Positions 7,275-15,382 of a stretch of DNA of 64,000 nt are shown here, in pieces; the first letter of the stretch is position 1; every line of letters begins with the position of its first letter. The stretch is from Staphylococcus sp. (lineage in GTDB: Bacteria > Bacteroidota > Bacteroidia > Bacteroidales > Muribaculaceae): positions 1,510,637-1,574,636 of the forward strand of contig JAMPDC010000001.1 of assembly GCA_023665865.1 (NCBI GenBank), in the 5' to 3' direction. The position numbers and the translations under genes are program-made. Below the pieces are notes generated by a model. It saw only the letters and a program-made list of their open reading frames with translations. It had not been told where the DNA came from and did no database searches.

Positions 7275-8519
7275 CTAAAGATAAACAGTGAAGAACAGGG
7301 CTTTATTTCTAAAATTTCCATTTTGGGTATGGAAAACGTCATCATTAAAATATCCATTATCCTCTCCATTCCACCCCCAATTAAACCAACTAAGCATACT
7401 TTCAGAAATTACATTCTCAACCTCAGTCCATTCCAAAGAGCTTATGGGCCTAACATATTCTATCATTTGCTTCTTCATATATTTAAACCCATCTGCAATC
7501 CACATGTGTCCCATATCATTTTCGTTAAAGCCACCAACTATGATTATACCATCTTTCAGATTATAACGTATACATTGCTTGTAATAGCTCTGGGTCGCAG
7601 TGAGTTTAAAACCAAATGACAATGCTGCTTGTCTGATTCCATTTTCGGTAGTTCCTGTTCCATACTCAAAAAATGAATTCTTATATTCACTCCCAGCACG
7701 TTTTCCTATTTCTCTAAGCAAAGAGGCAATCGCATCGTGCGGAGAATTCGGTTGGCAACAATAATCCGAGGTACCAATAGTATGCCGCTTCATGTTAGGC
7801 CAATCCAAATCAATAATTTCATTATTACGATACGTCAATTTTATCGATTTTGGATACTCAAAATAACTCATAGCCATTCCCAATGCAGTATTACTACAGC
7901 CTGTTAGTCCATTGTCACAATATTTTCCATATATTCCACTCTGATCCCACTCCACATCAACTCGTGGTGAGACAGATACTGAATCCAAGATAATTTCTTC
8001 TCTTTTAACTTCCTGGATTTCAAATGGCGAATTTGGATTTGGATTTGAAGGATTTATCGGCAGCCCAGCCGAATACGCGACAGCCATATCTATGAACATG
8101 GTGAGTCCGGGATTAGTACATTCCTCTGCGGTTGTATAGTGGCCGGCCTCCGTTACTGCAAGGAGTGATTCCCCCGAACGGTTTGCACAGATCACTGCAT
8201 AGCCTGCATTATCCTTGTAGTTAAGGACATAAAGGAGTGTATCGGCATCGCCGGAGCGGGAAGTGCCGGAAGTGACATAACTGATACCGGAAGAAAGGTC
8301 CAACTCGCGGGCAACCGAAGCTCTTGATGATTTTGAGCCATCATCGAGCAATGAGCGTGCATCGTTGGCAATCTGAATAGCCTCATCAAGCGAGCGCTTT
8401 TCAGTCATTGTAGTTACAGTTTTCAGATCAAGCTTTGACGACTCCGGCTCTTCGACTGCATCCGAGCTACATGAGGCTACAAGAAGCCCGACAGCAAGAA
8501 ATGGGATAAGAGTTTTCAT
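7275..8519 (-). CDS. C10 family (streptopain-like) cysteine protease lipoprotein
   Basis: This 414-residue protein has a lipoprotein signal ending LLVASC (Cys17). An N-terminal propeptide (about 35-180) resembles the Spi/prodomain of C10 zymogens. The catalytic domain holds nucleophile Cys208 in LTGCSNTALGMAMSYF, His338 in GHMWIADGF, and the aromatic WFNWGWNGEDNGYF (378-391), matching streptopain/Bfp motifs. All catalytic elements are present, so it is probably an active, surface- or periplasm-anchored protease. It is transcribed with the DUF3244-like gene upstream (26-bp gap). Base composition is much more AT-rich than the flanks, suggesting horizontal acquisition. Confidence 0.85.
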   Translation of the reverse strand: MKTLIPFLAVGLLVASCSSDAVEEPESSKLDLKTVTTMTEKRSLDEAIQIANDARSLLDDGSKSSRASVARELDLSSGISYVTSGTSRSGDADTLLYVLNYKDNAGYAVICANRSGESLLAVTEAGHYTTAEECTNPGLTMFIDMAVAYSAGLPINPSNPNPNSPFEIQEVKREEIILDSVSVSPRVDVEWDQSGIYGKYCDNGLTGCSNTALGMAMSYFEYPKSIKLTYRNNEIIDLDWPNMKRHTIGTSDYCCQPNSPHDAIASLLREIGKRAGSEYKNSFFEYGTGTTENGIRQAALSFGFKLTATQSYYKQCIRYNLKDGIIIVGGFNENDMGHMWIADGFKYMKKQMIEYVRPISSLEWTEVENVISESMLSWFNWGWNGEDNGYFNDDVFHTQNGNFRNKALFFTVYL

Positions 8520-8545
8520 GATGAATGTATTTAATATGATTATAG

Positions 8546-8923
8546 TTAAATTAATGTCTCGCCGATATATGTGACAGAACCTATGTTGATAGTTATGACC
8601 ACATATCCTTTAAATCCATTTAGAGGCACAACCATTTCAGGGTTGAAACATCCGCCATCTGAGGCGATTTCCGAGCCGGATATGCCATCAGTAATCGTTA
8701 CCAATCCCATAATTGAGTTTTCAGAAACTATTATAATATTCTCGCCATCGAAGTAACAAGAGACGGGAATATAGGCTGGTGCCTTGGGAATAATAAGGTC
8801 ATCATTTTTCCCAGTATTCAACGTTATCTTTTCTTCGCCCTTATCATCAGCTCTAACACCAGATAACATAAAGAAAGAAGATATAAATAATGTGACCAAT
8901 GACACTATAAGTCTATTTTTCAT
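8546..8923 (-). CDS. DUF3244-like small secreted protein (putative C10 protease inhibitor)
   Basis: A 125-residue protein with a signal peptide (hydrophobic residues 5-24, probable cleavage after VRA at 25). The mature domain is about 100 residues, beta-rich, ending VVITINIGSVTYIGETLI, a pattern of DUF3244 proteins. In Bacteroides such proteins lie beside C10 proteases and include staphostatin-like inhibitors (Bfi type). Here it is first in the operon, directly upstream of the C10 gene, as expected for an inhibitor that protects the cell. Assignment to DUF3244 is by pattern and context. Confidence 0.65.
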   Translation of the reverse strand: MKNRLIVSLVTLFISSFFMLSGVRADDKGEEKITLNTGKNDDLIIPKAPAYIPVSCYFDGENIIIVSENSIMGLVTITDGISGSEIASDGGCFNPEMVVPLNGFKGYVVITINIGSVTYIGETLI

Positions 8924-8950
8924 ATTGTTTGTTGTTAAAAGTTACGGTAG

Positions 8951-8982
8951 CAAAGTTAGGGGATATGCGGACTTTTAGCAAA
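8951..8982 (-). promoter_or_regulatory. Promoter of the C10 protease operon
   Basis: On the minus strand TTTG (8982-8979), 20 nt, then TAACTTTG (8958-8951). Initiation is expected near 8944, leaving a leader of about 20 nt before the ATG at 8923. This fits a constitutive Bacteroidetes sigma-ABfr promoter. Confidence 0.85.
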
Positions 8983-9170
8983 AAATCGGGCCTTAATCAA
9001 CCTTAAAATTCAGGCGATTCAGCTGATATAAAGTATTAATTATCAAGTATTTACACAAAGGACTAAAAATTATTTTCTTAAAACCGCCTCAAAAGCGAGA
9101 TAAAACACTATTAATCAACACGTTATACAAAATAACACATCTATCACACAGCTATATCATTGAATAGCAA
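8983..9170. other. AT-rich intergenic spacer
   Basis: No coding frame, hairpin with T-run or RNA gene was seen between the C10 operon promoter and the 3' end of the TPR regulator gene. The sequence is strongly AT-rich, marking the edge of the AT-rich island. Confidence 0.5.
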
Positions 9171-10871
9171 TTAATTACCTTTAGTCAAATTTAGCCGTCG
9201 GAGGATTTCGGGCGCCTCGGGTCCCGCTGCCGTAAGGATGGCTTTCTTCAGGTTGCTTTTGGCCGTGTATATGGAGCCAAGGTTGGGTTTAGACATGAGT
9301 ACCGAGATAGTCTCGACGCTGAAACCGACATAGAGATAGATGGTGAGTTGATAGTGCCAGGGGCGGAGGTCGGGACAGAGGTCACGGAAGCGCGACATCC
9401 ACCCGTCTGAATGACGGTCAATAAGGGCTTCTATCTCCGAGAGCATCTCGGGAGACTGCATCTGGCTGAGCACACCAACCACCTCACGGCGGAAATTCTC
9501 ACCTCCTGCGGGCGTCGCCGCCGGATGGCGATACCAGGCATTGCAGAGCGCGTCGACCATCTCAAATTTCTGACCGAAGAGGGCATTGAGCTCAGTCTGT
9601 AGGGCTTCGGAGCGTCGGGAGTTGGCATGGAAATCTTTCTCCAACATGGTGAGACGGAGCATGAGCTGCGCCTCACTCGCACGGCGCGCCCGCAGACGGG
9701 CGCGATAGGCGACAAATCCGAGAATAACCGCAAGCAACAGGAGAATAGCGACAGCTGTGAGAGCCATATTAAGCTTACGCGCTTGCCGGGCCGAGGCTGC
9801 ATCCTCGCGCGCCCGAGCATTAAAGTATTCTCCCATCAAGAGAACCTTCGGATGCGTTATGTCAGACTCATTATAATCAGTCTGCCCATCGCCCCACTCA
9901 ATCGCATAGTCATACCCCTCACGATAACGCCCTAACTTACCATAAATTCTGGCGAGATTGTAATCTACATAAAGCGAATCGCGGGTAGACGTCCTATCAA
10001 TGAGAGCCGAGTCCACTGCACAAAGAGCCTCCTCATATCGCTCAAGTTTATATAAGGCATTGGCGAGTTTAGACCACTGATAAGACTGTAGCCCTCCTTG
10101 CCGAAGTTTCAAGTCCAACAAGTCAGTAAGAGTTTTGTCATATTCTTTTGTCACGCTATGGAGTTGTTCTCTTGAGCGAAGCATGGCTATCCACAGATGG
10201 GTATGAGCATATTTCACCGAATCCACTGCATCAAGGACACTGCGGGCCTTGTCATACTGGCGCGTCCAGGTGTAGCCGTCGGCTATGAGATAGTCCATCC
10301 AGTCGGCGTGGGTCTGCTTACCGGCAAGGAGAAATTGCTCTTTGGCTTTCAAGGCCCAACTGAGGGATTCGGACATGATATAGATACCTGAGTAGACAAT
10401 GGAGAGCTCACGGGCACTCATGGCTGCATAGAAGTGGTCGCCCCTGTCGATGGCAATATTGTAGGCTTCATGGAGCTGAATGAGCGCCTGCTCATAGTCC
10501 TCGCGTTCGTAGAGGAAGTAGCCGTAGTAGAAAAGCGTCTGAGTCTCCAGACTGTCGCGGCGTCCGGCATAGTAGCGGAGGGCTGGCATGAGAGTGGAGT
10601 CGGAGTCGTAGGGACGGTATGACTTGTCGGAAGCCTTGGCGAATAGGAGCTGCCGGCGGGCAACGCGGGCGGGATCGAGGGCTGAGGTGTCGATGGCGGA
10701 GACTATGGCAAGGGCGGAGTCGGGGGCGGAGTCCATGAGGATGTCGGCCCGGCGGAAGGCGGCGTCGGCTTCACGGGCGGTGTGGCTGCAGGCCGCAAGG
10801 AGGGTGGCCGCGACGAGCGCTGCGACCGCAAGGATGAGGGTGAGGGTACTATGTGGGCGGTTTGTTGACAT
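9171..10871 (-). CDS. Membrane-anchored TPR protein with C-terminal HTH (putative regulator)
   Basis: With the ATG at 10871 the protein has 566 residues. A TTG 39 bases upstream also opens the frame but gives an unnatural N-terminus. It starts with a hydrophobic segment ending LLAAC (lipobox-like), then about 330 residues of TPR-like helical repeats, a transmembrane segment (ALTAVAILLLLAVILGFVAY, near residue 370), a coiled stretch, and a C-terminal domain with a LuxR-like helix-turn-helix pattern (YLYVGFSVETISVLMSKPN...IYTAKSNLKK). Such TPR-TM-HTH proteins are common one-component sensors in Bacteroidales. Periplasmic TPRs with a cytoplasmic HTH is the likely topology. Its targets are unknown; neighbours are the protease operon and the pectin cluster. 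Confidence 0.75.
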   Translation of the reverse strand: MSTNRPHSTLTLILAVAALVAATLLAACSHTAREADAAFRRADILMDSAPDSALAIVSAIDTSALDPARVARRQLLFAKASDKSYRPYDSDSTLMPALRYYAGRRDSLETQTLFYYGYFLYEREDYEQALIQLHEAYNIAIDRGDHFYAAMSARELSIVYSGIYIMSESLSWALKAKEQFLLAGKQTHADWMDYLIADGYTWTRQYDKARSVLDAVDSVKYAHTHLWIAMLRSREQLHSVTKEYDKTLTDLLDLKLRQGGLQSYQWSKLANALYKLERYEEALCAVDSALIDRTSTRDSLYVDYNLARIYGKLGRYREGYDYAIEWGDGQTDYNESDITHPKVLLMGEYFNARAREDAASARQARKLNMALTAVAILLLLAVILGFVAYRARLRARRASEAQLMLRLTMLEKDFHANSRRSEALQTELNALFGQKFEMVDALCNAWYRHPAATPAGGENFRREVVGVLSQMQSPEMLSEIEALIDRHSDGWMSRFRDLCPDLRPWHYQLTIYLYVGFSVETISVLMSKPNLGSIYTAKSNLKKAILTAAGPEAPEILRRLNLTKGN

Positions 10872-11191
10872 TTTCGGCGGCAAGTTAATGATTTTTATCG
10901 GCTTTGGCAAGCAGATTTTCGGGAAAAATCGCCACTGACTACTGAAAAATAATTATGAGCGGGGGCTGAGCGGGCCGAAAATTACTTAATTTTAGGTATG
11001 GTGGATGCGGCGGGGAGATAGTAATTTTGTAATGTGAAAATGAGACAGCCCCGCAGCCTCATTTCACAAAGATAATTGTACGAAATTTGATAAAAAACAC
11101 TTGGACAATATTGAAGCGCAAGCTCACCGCTGACATAGCGAATAAACTGGCTTCTGTAATCTATTTTTGAAATTGATGCTATTGTTTAAAA
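10872..11191. other. Intergenic region with weak promoter-like and hairpin elements
   Basis: No gene was found. On the minus strand TATCTTTG occurs at 11074-11067 without a clear TTTG partner, and a stem TGTGAAA(A)TGAG / CTCATTTCACA spans 11032-11069. Either could belong to the leader of the TPR regulator gene. On the plus strand TATTTTTG occurs at 11162-11169, upstream of the terminator at 11192-11236, so a very short plus-strand RNA is conceivable. Confidence 0.35.
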
Positions 11192-11236
11192 CGGCGTGGC
11201 CGATGGTTGTGAAACCCTCCACCACGCCGGTTTTTT
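11192..11236. terminator. Bidirectional rho-independent terminator
   Basis: The stem CGGCGTGG (11192-11199) / CCACGCCG (11222-11229) is followed by six Ts on the plus strand and TTTT on the minus strand. It most likely ends leftward transcripts of the acetylesterase gene that read through repeat copy C. Confidence 0.75.
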
Positions 11237-11271
11237 GTGTGTTATTTTGTGTTGTGAGGGAATGGGGTGGA

Positions 11272-11468
11272 TGCTGCCGGAGGCAGTGTGATCGTGATGA
11301 AGCCCCAGGCAAGGCCTGGGGGGAGCAATGTGATAACCGATATAGCCTCGGAGAGGCGACAGCGTGCGGTAACAGTATGTCGCCTCTCCGAGGCTATTAT
11401 GAGGGTGCGGTCGGCCTGCCCCAGGCTGCGCCCGGGGTTTCGGCATAATGCACCTGCCTCCGGCAGGT
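11272..11468. repeat. Composite palindromic repeat, copy C (complete)
   Basis: It has the same architecture as copy B: left CTGCCGGAGGCAG and CCCCAGGCAAGGCCTGGGG, centre TAGCCTCGGAGAGGCG ... CGCCTCTCCGAGGCTA, right CCCCAGGCTGCGCCCGGGG and CTGCCTCCGGCAG. The left half, through TGTGATAACCGATATAGCC, is almost the same base by base as copy B. The central loop and right-arm spacer differ. Confidence 0.93.
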
Positions 11469-11563
11469 GAGAATATGTGGGATCCCTGACGGGCGTGGGT
11501 GGCGAGACTATGAGGGATTCTACCAGGTGTTTTCCTCCGGAGCGGGAGGCTTGCGGGGGATTG

Positions 11564-12415
11564 CTATTTGTTGAGATTGTAGACGGTGCGGCGGACGTAG
11601 GGTTTCAGGCCGGGCACCTGACGGGCAATGGCGTCGGCGGCGATGCGCGAGACGATGATGCCGCCAAGGACGTTGAGGTGGGTATTGTCGATGCGTCCTT
11701 TGGGAGCAAACTCATAGACCCCGACGGGCATCCACATGAAGAGCTCGCGTGATGCGTCGCGTCCGAGCCCCTGGACGAGCTCATGGGTGAGGGTGTTCAT
11801 GTCGATGAAAGTGACGCCCATCTCCTCGGCCACGTTGCGGGGCGCGATGCGATAGTCACCATGGGTGTCGACAAGAGTATCCCCCTCGGCGGGATAGTTC
11901 TGGAGTCCGTCTTTCCATGTCTTCTGGCGGTCGTCGGTCTCGGCGGCGGCAATGCCCCGTGCGGGGAAGTTGCGGCGGACGATGGAGTTCATGAGGATAG
12001 GGGTGGCGCCTTTCTCACGCGCTTCAGTGACGAATTTGCGCAGATTGTCGTCGAAAGTCGAGCCGGGGATGGTGTAGCGGTCAGGACTCTTGGCCTTCTC
12101 GTCGTTGTGACCGAACTGGATGATGACATAGTCGCCCGGACGTATGAGCGAGCGCACCTTGTCCCAGCGGCCTTCGTCGATGAAGCTCTTCGAGCTGCGG
12201 CCATTGACGGCATGGTTGTCGACCTTTACAGGGCCTTCGAGGTAGATCGGGAGCATCTGGGCCCAGCCACGCTCCTGGTTCTCCTTGTCGAGAGGTTTGT
12301 TGGCCATCGTTGAGTCACCGATGGTGAAGATTGTGATTGTGTCCGAGGGCACCTGAGCGGCCATTGTCATCGCCGGGAGTGCCAGTGCTACTAACAGGGA
12401 TTTTAAAGATTTCAT
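11564..12415 (-). CDS. Rhamnogalacturonan acetylesterase (SGNH/GDSL hydrolase)
   Basis: This 283-residue protein has a signal peptide (cleavage about MAA-20). SGNH block I is IFTIGDSTMANKP with nucleophile Ser35, block III is IIQFGHNDE near residue 104, and the Asp243/His246 dyad is in DNTHLNVLGG. This is the RhgT/CE12-like arrangement, which removes acetyl groups from rhamnogalacturonan. It is a single-gene unit on the minus strand, divergent from the MntA-HepT pair, and functionally part of the pectin cluster to the right (GH105, GH106). The family call is strong; exact substrate is inferred. Confidence 0.88.
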   Translation of the reverse strand: MKSLKSLLVALALPAMTMAAQVPSDTITIFTIGDSTMANKPLDKENQERGWAQMLPIYLEGPVKVDNHAVNGRSSKSFIDEGRWDKVRSLIRPGDYVIIQFGHNDEKAKSPDRYTIPGSTFDDNLRKFVTEAREKGATPILMNSIVRRNFPARGIAAAETDDRQKTWKDGLQNYPAEGDTLVDTHGDYRIAPRNVAEEMGVTFIDMNTLTHELVQGLGRDASRELFMWMPVGVYEFAPKGRIDNTHLNVLGGIIVSRIAADAIARQVPGLKPYVRRTVYNLNK

Positions 12416-12437
12416 GATAAGGATTGGTTGGTTGATG

Positions 12438-12445
12438 CAAAATTA
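12438..12445 (-). promoter_or_regulatory. -7 box of the acetylesterase gene
   Basis: On the minus strand TAATTTTG (12445-12438) lies 23 nt before the ATG. An imperfect TTTC (12469-12466) is the -33 partner at 20 nt. It overlaps the divergent mntA promoter. Confidence 0.6.
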
Positions 12446-12454
12446 CGCATAATA

Positions 12455-12486
12455 ATTGTTATATCGAAAGATAATTTCTATTTTTG
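12455..12486 (+). promoter_or_regulatory. Promoter of the mntA-hepT operon
   Basis: ATTG (12455-12458), 20 nt, TATTTTTG (12479-12486). Initiation near 12493 decides the start codon: the TTG at 12484 lies inside the box, so translation must begin at ATG 12514. Confidence 0.7.
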
Positions 12487-12513
12487 CATGCAACAAATCT
12501 TAGCCTATTCACA

Positions 12514-12825
12514 ATGACAAAGTCCACGCTATCAGACATAATACCCAAACTACGGGCATATTTCTCCACTCAGCCGGTCACTCGCGCATGGCTGTTTGGC
12601 TCTTACTCCCGCGGCGAGGAGTCGGAGAACAGTGACGTGGATATTCTGCTTGAATTTGACGAGAAAGCCCATGTCTCGCTTTTCACGATGGGAAACATGT
12701 ATTCGTCGCTCACCGAGCTGCTTCATCGCGCAGTGGATATCGTTGAGAAAGATACTCTCATGAATTTCGCCATAGCATCTGTCGAAAAAGATAAAATACT
12801 GATTTATGAGAGAAATAATCCGTGA
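12514..12825 (+). CDS. mntA: MntA-type minimal nucleotidyltransferase antitoxin
   Basis: This 103-residue protein has the nucleotidyltransferase signature G29-S30, ten residues, then D41-V-D43 (GSYSRGEESENSDVD), i.e. the GSX10DXD motif of MNT antitoxins. In characterised MntA-HepT systems MntA AMPylates a tyrosine next to the HEPN active site of HepT and so neutralises it. The gene overlaps hepT by 20 bp, typical of this system. The start is chosen from the promoter, whose -7 box covers the earlier TTG. Confidence 0.88.
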   Translation: MTKSTLSDIIPKLRAYFSTQPVTRAWLFGSYSRGEESENSDVDILLEFDEKAHVSLFTMGNMYSSLTELLHRAVDIVEKDTLMNFAIASVEKDKILIYERNNP

Positions 12826-13153
12826 TCGTGAACGAGTAAGACATATGATTGAAGCCATTGACCAGATCCAAGATGCCCGTCGGCGTTTTTCAGAGCATGA
12901 TCTTGTCAATGATCCGGTTATTTTCTATGGACTCGTCAAATGGGTGGAGGTGATTGGCGAAGCTGCATATAAAATTACAGAGAACACACGATGCGATTGG
13001 CCCGACATCCCCTGGAAATCAATAATCGGCATGCGACATGTGCTGGTCCATGGCTACTACCAGATAAAGCCCGAGAGACTTATGGCTACAATCAGTGAAG
13101 AATTGCCTGAATTGCGGGAAATATTGGCAAAACTATATGCCCGATTAAGTTGA
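12806..13153 (+). CDS. hepT: HepT-type HEPN toxin (DUF86)
   Basis: This 115-residue all-helical HEPN protein contains the RX4HXY motif as Arg77-His82-Tyr84 in RHVLVHGYY, the ribonuclease site plus the tyrosine modified by MntA. It overlaps the antitoxin gene by 20 bp. HepT cleaves RNA (tRNA in the best-studied case) when not modified. The pair sits between the acetylesterase and the glycosidase operon and looks like an insertion in the pectin locus. All motif residues are intact. Confidence 0.88.
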   Translation: MREIIRDRERVRHMIEAIDQIQDARRRFSEHDLVNDPVIFYGLVKWVEVIGEAAYKITENTRCDWPDIPWKSIIGMRHVLVHGYYQIKPERLMATISEELPELREILAKLYARLS

Positions 13154-13202
13154 TATTTTCAAATTGGGCAGAGAGAGGATACTTCAATCTCCCTCCCCTA
13201 CA

Positions 13203-13234
13203 CTTGATTGCTTTAAGGAAAAGTGCTAACTTTG
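13203..13234 (+). promoter_or_regulatory. Promoter of the pectin glycosidase operon
   Basis: CTTG (13203-13206), 20 nt, TAACTTTG (13227-13234). Expected initiation near 13241 excludes the GTG at 13223 as start codon and supports ATG 13259. Confidence 0.75.
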
Positions 13235-13258
13235 CAGAAAATCCTTAAATCAAGACTG

Positions 13259-15364
13259 ATGACAATCAAACACCTGCTTTTTGCCGCAGTGCTCGCTATG
13301 CCCGCGCAGCTCTTTGTCTCCTGCGGAAGTGCCTCGGCCATTGACCGTCAGGCACTCGTCGGGCGCAACAATCCGCACATCACAACCATCGATACCCTCG
13401 CGTCGCTCTCGGTCGGCAACGGCGAGTTTGCCGTGACCGTCGACGTCACCGGTTTGCAGACCTTCCCCGAAGTCTATAGCAACGGTGTGCCCTTGGGCAC
13501 CCAGAGCCAATGGGGATGGCACAGCTTCACGAACCCCGACAGTCTCCGCTTTGAGGAAACGCTCAAGGATTTCGACTTCGGCCGCGGACGGCAGGAACCC
13601 TACTCCACAGAGTTTAAGGAAGCGGGGCGCAACAAGGACGCGTCCGTGTGGTATCGCGTCAATCCCCATCGCCTCCATCTCGGCGCACTCGGTTTTGCCG
13701 GACTGACACCCGACCGCATCAGCGACATCGACCAGACACTCGACATGTGGAACGGCGAGATCCGCTCAGATTTCAAGGTTGACGGAGAGGCTGTCAGCGT
13801 CAAGACTTACGTGCATCCCGACCGCGACATGATGGCCGCGTCGATCAGTTCCAAAAACCATCTTCCCGTAGCGCTCCGTCTCCCTTATCCCACAGGCGGA
13901 CATTGTGACGACGCCTGCGACTGGGATGCTGACTCGCTGCATCAGACAGAGATCGTCAGCCTCTCGGAGAGCAGCGCCACTCTGCGCCACAGTCTCGACT
14001 CGACGGTCTACTACATCAATCTGTCATGGACAGGGGCTGAGTCGCCCGTCATGAGCGGACGCAACACTGCGACCATCACCCCGACGGCCGACGACTGGAC
14101 CATCACTGCAACCTATACCCTCGAACCCTCATCATCGCCCGCACCGACCGTGGCAGAGACCCGCGAGGCTACCGGCAAATACTGGAATGACTTCTGGCAG
14201 AAGGGTGGCGCGGTCGATTTCAGCCGCTGCACCGATCCGCGTGCCGCTGAGCTCGAACGCCGGGTGGTGCTCTCGCAATATCTGCTCGCCATCCAGTGTG
14301 CAGGCTCTACCCCGCCTCAGGAGACAGGATTGACCTACAATTCATGGTTCGGGAAATTCCACCTGGAAATGATCTGGTGGCACCAGGCCCAGTTTGCCCT
14401 CTGGGGTCACGAGGATCTGCTCAACCGCACCCTCCCCTGGTATGAATCGGCCGCAGGTGTGGCACGCGACATCGCCTCACGCCAGGGATTCAAAGGTCTG
14501 CGCTGGATGAAGATGACCGATCCCTCGGCGCTCGAAGCACCCTCCAAGGTCGGATCTTTCCTCATCTGGCAACAGCCACATCTGATCTATCTCGCAGAAC
14601 TGGCTTTCCGTGCCAACTCCGACTCCACCATCATTGACCGCTACTATGACCTCGTGCAGGAGACAGCCGAATTCATGGCCGATTTCGCCGACAAGGATTC
14701 GCTCGGACGCTATACACTCCGCGGCATCATCCCCGCTCAGGAGACCCTCCGCGCAGCTGAGACTGTCAACCCGCCCTTCGAGCTGTCATACTGGCACTTC
14801 GGGCTCAACACCGCCCAGAAATGGCGTGAGCGCAAGGGACAGGAGCGTGTCAAGGAATGGGACAAGATCATAGCCTCGCTCTCGCCTCTCGCAGCCAAAG
14901 ACAGTCTCTATCTCGCTGCCGAGACCGCGCCCGAGACCTACAGTGACATCCGTCTGACCTCCGACCACATGGCTGTCCTCGCCGCTGTCGGTATTCTTCC
15001 GGCATCGCCGTTGGTGAAAAACGACATCATGGACAATACCTTTGACTGGGTCTACGACAACTGGAACTGGGACAAGACCTGGGGTTGGGATTATCCCACC
15101 ACCGCTATGAACGCCGTCCGCCTCGGCCATCCCGAGAAGGCCATCAACGCCCTGCTCATGGACAAGCGCACCAACACCTATCTTCCCAACGGCCACAACT
15201 ACCAGGACAAGCGCCTGCGCTGCTATCTGCCGGGCAACGGCGGCCTGCTGACGGCTGTCGCGCTGATGTGTGCCGGCTGGGACGGTTGCGAAACTGAAAA
15301 TCCCGGTTTCCCGAAGGATGGCACCTGGGATGTGCGTTGGGAAGGCATCAAACCTATGCCATAA
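13259..15364 (+). CDS. Six-hairpin glycosidase-like lipoprotein (GH65-like)
   Basis: A 701-residue protein with signal MTIKHLLFAAVLAMPAQLF and lipobox-like FVSC. The N-terminal half is beta-rich. The C-terminal half has the (alpha/alpha)6 character of clan-L-like glycosidases, with IWWHQAQFALWGHEDLLNR near residue 376, FLIWQQPHLIYLAELAFR near 438, and WGWDYPTTAMNAVRLG near 610. I cannot assign a CAZy family with certainty; GH65-like is the nearest. It is the first gene of a four-gene operon ending in GH106 and GH105 enzymes, so a role in removing a rhamnogalacturonan side-chain sugar is likely. It is probably outer-membrane or periplasm anchored. Confidence 0.65.
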   Translation: MTIKHLLFAAVLAMPAQLFVSCGSASAIDRQALVGRNNPHITTIDTLASLSVGNGEFAVTVDVTGLQTFPEVYSNGVPLGTQSQWGWHSFTNPDSLRFEETLKDFDFGRGRQEPYSTEFKEAGRNKDASVWYRVNPHRLHLGALGFAGLTPDRISDIDQTLDMWNGEIRSDFKVDGEAVSVKTYVHPDRDMMAASISSKNHLPVALRLPYPTGGHCDDACDWDADSLHQTEIVSLSESSATLRHSLDSTVYYINLSWTGAESPVMSGRNTATITPTADDWTITATYTLEPSSSPAPTVAETREATGKYWNDFWQKGGAVDFSRCTDPRAAELERRVVLSQYLLAIQCAGSTPPQETGLTYNSWFGKFHLEMIWWHQAQFALWGHEDLLNRTLPWYESAAGVARDIASRQGFKGLRWMKMTDPSALEAPSKVGSFLIWQQPHLIYLAELAFRANSDSTIIDRYYDLVQETAEFMADFADKDSLGRYTLRGIIPAQETLRAAETVNPPFELSYWHFGLNTAQKWRERKGQERVKEWDKIIASLSPLAAKDSLYLAAETAPETYSDIRLTSDHMAVLAAVGILPASPLVKNDIMDNTFDWVYDNWNWDKTWGWDYPTTAMNAVRLGHPEKAINALLMDKRTNTYLPNGHNYQDKRLRCYLPGNGGLLTAVALMCAGWDGCETENPGFPKDGTWDVRWEGIKPMP

Positions 15365-15382
15365 CCTCATTCTGACCGACAG

